A stretch of DNA of 11,415 nucleotides from Euperipatoides rowelli (lineage: Eukaryota; Onychophora; Udeonychophora; Euonychophora; Peripatopsidae): assembly GCA_003024985.2 (NCBI GenBank), contig PXIH01S0011923.1. One strand, written 5' to 3'. Within the stretch, counting starts at the first letter, position 1. Every line of letters starts with the position of its first letter. Below, piece after piece: positions 8,495 through 11,415 of the stretch. A model generated the notes under the pieces. It was not told the origin of the DNA and searched no databases. It saw nothing but the letters and a program-made list of their open reading frames with translations. The translations under genes and the position numbers were made by a program.

Positions 8495-8583
8495 TGCTCC
8501 CAGTAAGGCACAACTTGCTCCCAGTCACTTGTTGAGTGGGAGCAAATATTTTCTCCCAGTATAAAATTTCTAGTTTTGAGCCC
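8495..8583 (+). repeat. Left copy of ~90-nt direct repeat (GCTCCCAGT block)
   Basis: This block aligns with 9065-9154 in the same orientation, sharing TGCTCCCAGTAAG, CTTGCTCCCAGTCACTT-like text, GAGTGGGAGCAAATATT and CCCAGTATAAAATT. It contains short inverted modules GCTCCCAGT and AGTGGGAGCAAAT. Its right edge (TTTTGAGCCC) is weakly like the terminal sequence of the enclosing element. Confidence 0.8.
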
Positions 8584-8656
8584 ACAAAAGATAAATGTTT
8601 TTATTNGTTACTTGATAAAGTATATATAAAATAATTAACACTTTCATTTTTACAAG

Positions 8657-8730
8657 ATTATTGGCTAACCTAGAATATATTTTTAACGTGCTATTTTTAT
8701 TTTTTAAATATCACTAGGTTAGCCAATAAT
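8657..8730. repeat. Perfect 17-nt inverted repeat, 40-nt loop
   Basis: ATTATTGGCTAACCTAG at 8657-8673 is exactly complementary to CTAGGTTAGCCAATAAT at 8714-8730. Weaker pairing extends outward and into the loop. It lies inside the hAT-like element and could be part of it or a small nested insertion. Confidence 0.85.
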
Positions 8731-9064
8731 AAAAATCATTATCATGTAAATAATAAAAATATCTTTTTAATTATAAAATTTAATTTTTTATTTATTGTAC
8801 ATTGAAAAAAAATTTTCAGAAAGGGGGCTATTTACTTACTCAAGCTGAAGAGGGAGGGGGCTATAACACAATATTAATCATCCCGTTATGCCATTATATT
8901 CAACAAAGGGATCTGAAATCCTCCACTGTAAATTTGACCCTTATTTTAAGCATTTAAGGATGTTAACTGGAGCGATTTTACCTGATCGTTTAATAATATT
9001 AGCAAAAATATAACCTAAAAAGTTAAAATAAATAGCCAATATAGGCCTACCGGTAAAAAAAAAT

Positions 9065-9154
9065 TGCTCCCAGTAAGATACAATTTGCTCCCAGTCACTT
9101 CTGAGTGGGAGCAAATATTTGCTCCTAGTATAAAATTCTTAATTTCGATCCCTG
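9065..9154 (+). repeat. Right copy of ~90-nt direct repeat
   Basis: Second copy of the block at 8495-8583. It includes a near-perfect 20-nt palindrome around 9108-9127 (GGGAGCAAATATTTGCTCCT) and ends in the CCCTG terminus of the enclosing element. Confidence 0.8.
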
Positions 9155-9370
9155 CTAAGAGAATGTGGAACAGTCTACCATTGGATATAGTTATTTGTGA
9201 TTCAATTATCAGCTTTAAAAATAAGCTAAGTGAATAAATGATTAAAATAAATATTTAAGCTAAAAGGCTTACACTCCACCTATGTTAAACTTAAACTCAA
9301 CAAAGCCCATGGGTCCATGTTAATAAATGGGGATAATACAAACTTATTACAAATAATAAAAAAAATGATT
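9155..9370 (+). mobile_element. LINE fragment, right part: C-terminus and 3' tail
   Basis: From 9160 the frame reads RMWNSLPLDIVICDSI, then ISFKNKLSE and a stop at 9235-9237. This is the usual end of a CR1/Jockey-like LINE reverse transcriptase protein (WNSLP...FK..L). It is followed by a 3' untranslated stretch with AAGCTAAAAGGCTTACAC and CCCATGGGTCCATG, ending in AATAAAA-type repeats near 9355-9370. It continues the fragment at 8250-8458 across the insertion. Confidence 0.7.
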
Positions 9371-9957
9371 AATATTCAAATAAAATAATTTACCTTTTCT
9401 ATAAGTTTATTAAAATTTTTAAACATCAATAAAATAAAAACCAAGTTAATGTTTAAACTAGTGCATTAATAATAGACAAATACAATTTCTTTACATAAAA
9501 TCATTTGTGGTAAGTGGCAAAATAGACTAGCGCCATCTATTAATTAAAATCGTAACTAAAATTCAATAATGCATATATTATGAAAGATAATAAAGAGGGG
9601 AAGTATCCTAGGGTGTAAATGTTCTGCTCGGGTTTGGAGCGTCAAGTATAAAGTCTATTTAAAATATTTTCATATCAAGTTATCTTAATATACAACAGTT
9701 TTATATTAAACTAGCTTAATGCCCGTCAAAAATGACGGAAATGTATTTCCACCGTTCCCTCATGTTTAAAAAAATAAACGCTTCATACTCCCTCCCCCCC
9801 CCCATTGCTTGCCTACTTCCCTGTTAGCTTAAAAACAAATCAATCTTATTTGCAAATTCTAAAAATTAAAACTCAATGCTAATGATTTCCATAAAATCCA
9901 TACCCCCCCTCCCCCAGTTTCTNCTTTTTAGTCCCCCAAATTATTTTTGCAATGCAC
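9371..9957. other. AT-rich intron with C-rich patches
   Basis: No gene is recognised. A TAGCGCCATCTAT string is at 9528-9540. CTAGCTTAATGCCCGTC near 9712 leads into a small hairpin (CCGTCA/TGACGG at 9723-9738) and resembles the opening of some interspersed elements. It may mark the start of the repeat family to its right. C runs occur near 9791-9803 and 9903-9915. One ambiguous base (N) is at 9923. Confidence 0.45.
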
Positions 9958-10880
9958 CTGACAATAAGAATAAAGACAACTCTCTGAAATTGTCACCCAA
10001 TAAAATTTAAAGAAATCAAAAAATAAATAAAAGACATTTGACCAATAAATAAATATTTCCAAAGCCTTGGTCCTAACACGTAAATAATTTTAATGGTAAA
10101 ATATTCTACTAAAAACTATACTTTTTGTAGTCCTCGACAATTTTTTCGCATTTCCAAATTAAAATCTAATCCCAAACTGTCAATAAGAATAAGAAAACTC
10201 TCGTAAATTGTTCCTTAATCCAATTCTTTGGGTTTCAAAGGTACTTAAACTTATAAAAAAAAAAAATTAAATAAACTTAAAATGTCTCTAAATACGATTT
10301 CAAGAAATAAAAGAACACATTTCTCTTATTTTCCAACTCTCAAAGCTACTTGCACTTTAAAAACCAAAACAAAAAAATTAATGACCTAATTTAGTAACTT
10401 TATTAATTTTGATTGCATTAGAAAAATTCTACAAGTTTAAACCATATACTAAGAGATTTCCATCAAGTCGTAGGATATTGATTTCCAAACCGTAACTCCT
10501 TACGTTACTTCCTGCAGAGTGATAAAGTAAGATGATGTTTATAATATATTTCAATGTCAGTGACAATAAGAATAAAACCAATCCTCCAAAATTGTTACCC
10601 AATAAAATTTAAAGAAATCAAAAAAGACATTTGACAAATATATAAATATTTCCCAAGCCTTGGTCCAAACTCGTAAATAATTTTAATGGTAAAAGATTAT
10701 TCTAATCGAAACTATACCTTTTTAGTTCCCCCCCCCCTCCCAATATTTTCCCATCCCCAAAATTAAAAAAAAAAAAAAACTATTAAGAAAACTTGCCTAA
10801 AATGTCTCCAATTCCACTTTCAAGACAGTCGTAAATAATTTTAATGGTAAAACATTAGAATAAAAACTTGATTGACAATT
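9958..10880 (+). repeat. Diverged direct-repeat family, two long and several partial copies
   Basis: The segments 9960-10136 and 10560-10728 align along nearly their whole length. Both have GACAATAAGAATAAA, CCCAATAAAATTTAAAGAAATC, AGACATTTGAC, AAGCCTTGGTCC and CGTAAATAATTTTAATGGTA, followed by ACTATAC and a T/C-rich end. Partial copies start with CAATAAGAATAAG at 10181 and GTCGTAAATAATTTTAATGG at 10829. AAAATGTCTC followed by TTTCAAGA recurs at 10279 and 10799. The copies differ by substitutions and internal deletions. Spacing is irregular (about 600 nt for the long pair), so this is not a simple satellite. No coding sense is seen. Confidence 0.75.
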
Positions 10881-11177
10881 ATCAAATTAAAATCCACTAC
10901 CAAACTAACGTTTTCAAATGGACAACAGTCCACAATGACTGCAATTCACCCCCCCCCCCTAATCATCTATTTTTGGCCACTTGCCCAACATTTTCCCACT
11001 TGTATCAGTTCAAGAATATGATGTTCAAAAATCTTTACCTCATTATGAAAAATCATTAAAAAAAAAGATCATAGATTCATAGATAGAAGCAAAATATAGA
11101 TAAACTCAAAGTTTTTATTGTTTCTTAATAAGTGCATGCCGGTAACAATAGATGGCACTGCAATCACTATAATTAAA
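10881..11177. other. Intron-like sequence, no gene
   Basis: The short open frame at 10868-11059 has a low-complexity proline patch from a C run and no recognised domain. An AGATGGCACTG string lies at 11150-11160 just upstream of the transposon-protein remains. Confidence 0.45.
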
Positions 11178-11300
11178 ATGGCTTCTATGCAGGAAAAGGT
11201 TGAATTTGTTCTGTACTGTGGTTTCATGAGGCCAAATTGACAATCACTGTTCAGAGCAACTTCAGAAGAGTGTACGGACAATAACCACTGAATACAAAAT
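11178..11300 (+). pseudogene. Broken DUF4817-type (transposon-associated HTH) protein start
   Basis: From an ATG at 11178 the frame reads MASMQEKVEFVLYCGFMRPN and then a stop. In the next usable frame, from 11246, it reads TVQSNFRRVYGQ. This order (M-x-x-x-Q-E-K...V-L-x...then VQ-x-x-FRR-x-YG) matches the beginning of DUF4817, a predicted helix-turn-helix found at the N-terminus of transposon-like proteins common in arthropods. The frame change and stops show it is broken, and nothing recognisable follows. The opposite-strand open frame 11069-11338 is a shadow of it. The call is from remembered family pattern, so moderate to low confidence. Confidence 0.4.
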
Positions 11301-11415
11301 GGAGATGCACCACCACATGGTGGATTATACAAGTACAAATATAAAAATGACAGACAACAACAGACTATAGTCCAGCGAGGTTGTCCCTAGTCCTAATCTA
11401 ATTTTTTTTTTTTTT
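11301..11415. other. Right edge, poly-T at the end
   Basis: No feature is recognised; the window closes in a run of 14 T bases from 11402, which could be an assembly edge or an A-tail of an antisense element. Confidence 0.4.

Larger units (their letters stand above)
8459..9154. mobile_element. Nested non-autonomous hAT-like element
   Basis: The left end CAGGGTTCGAATTTGAG at 8459 pairs with the right end, whose reverse complement is CAGGGATCGAAATTAAG, ending at 9154. These inverted termini start with CAGGG, as in many hAT transposons. The 8-nt flanks GTAAGACT (8451-8458) and CTAAGAGA (9155-9162) agree at five central positions and could be a worn 8-nt duplication. The insert breaks a LINE reading segment that resumes just after it. 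There is no transposase frame in its 696 nt. Both end regions hold many copies of GCTCCCAGT and its complement, and an internal perfect 17-nt inverted repeat sits at 8657-8730. Two nested smaller copies are the main alternative. Confidence 0.6.

Noticed and set aside
8385-8585. Minus-strand 66-residue open frame
   Set aside because: It is a by-product of the GCTCCCAGT repeat block and the LINE remnant on the other strand.
10868-11059. 63-residue open frame
   Set aside because: It is low-complexity sequence around a C run, with no domain and no conserved start context.
11069-11338. Minus-strand 89-residue open frame
   Set aside because: It lies opposite the DUF4817-like relic, whose plus-strand frames carry the recognisable residues.
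6684-11415. Next notum exon within the window
   Set aside because: I searched by eye for the expected LP-AL-CW type block after an acceptor in the correct phase and found none.

Overview
The window looks like intronic and exonic DNA from an animal nuclear genome. It is strongly AT-rich, has no long open reading frames, contains many homopolymer runs and transposon remains, and carries short exons bounded by GT/AG splice sites. The only host gene I can support is a Notum-type Wnt-deacylating carboxylesterase (notum) on the + strand. The peptides read from its exons, for example TPLFVFQWLFDEAQM, DNVGAPV and SAVFAPSC-like strings, are closer to arthropod Notum as I remember it than to vertebrate Notum. 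A decayed DUF4817-type transposon protein start at 11178 also fits an arthropod. I would not commit to a species; a chelicerate is possible.

Four consecutive notum exons can be placed to the base: 1856-2044, 4356-4456, 5554-5692 and 6636-6683. Their reading phases join exactly (2 in/2 out, 2/1, 1/2, 2/2). Together they cover the stretch from the nucleophile serine to just past the catalytic histidine. The first exon upstream and the next exon downstream lie outside the window, so the flanking introns exceed 1.8 kb and 4.7 kb.

The rest is intron filled with mobile-element debris, listed from left to right. A long imperfect palindrome (foldback MITE) lies at about 941-1494. A decayed sense-strand LINE with reverse transcriptase remains lies at about 2260-3830. 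A tRNA-derived SINE with a perfect 15-nt target duplication lies at 3943-4055. A degenerate interspersed repeat lies at about 4610-4870. A decayed antisense LINE reverse transcriptase fills about 6004-6560. An antisense LINE 3' tail lies at about 7613-7740.

Farther right, another sense LINE fragment is split in two (about 8250-8458 and 9155-9300) by a nested hAT-like element (8459-9154) with CAGGG...CCCTG ends. A family of direct repeats lies at about 9958-10880, and the DUF4817-like pseudogene lies near the right end.

Notum is a secreted feedback inhibitor that removes palmitoleate from Wnt proteins. None of the transposon remains is likely to be active in coding terms. I saw no rRNA, CRISPR array or functional tRNA.
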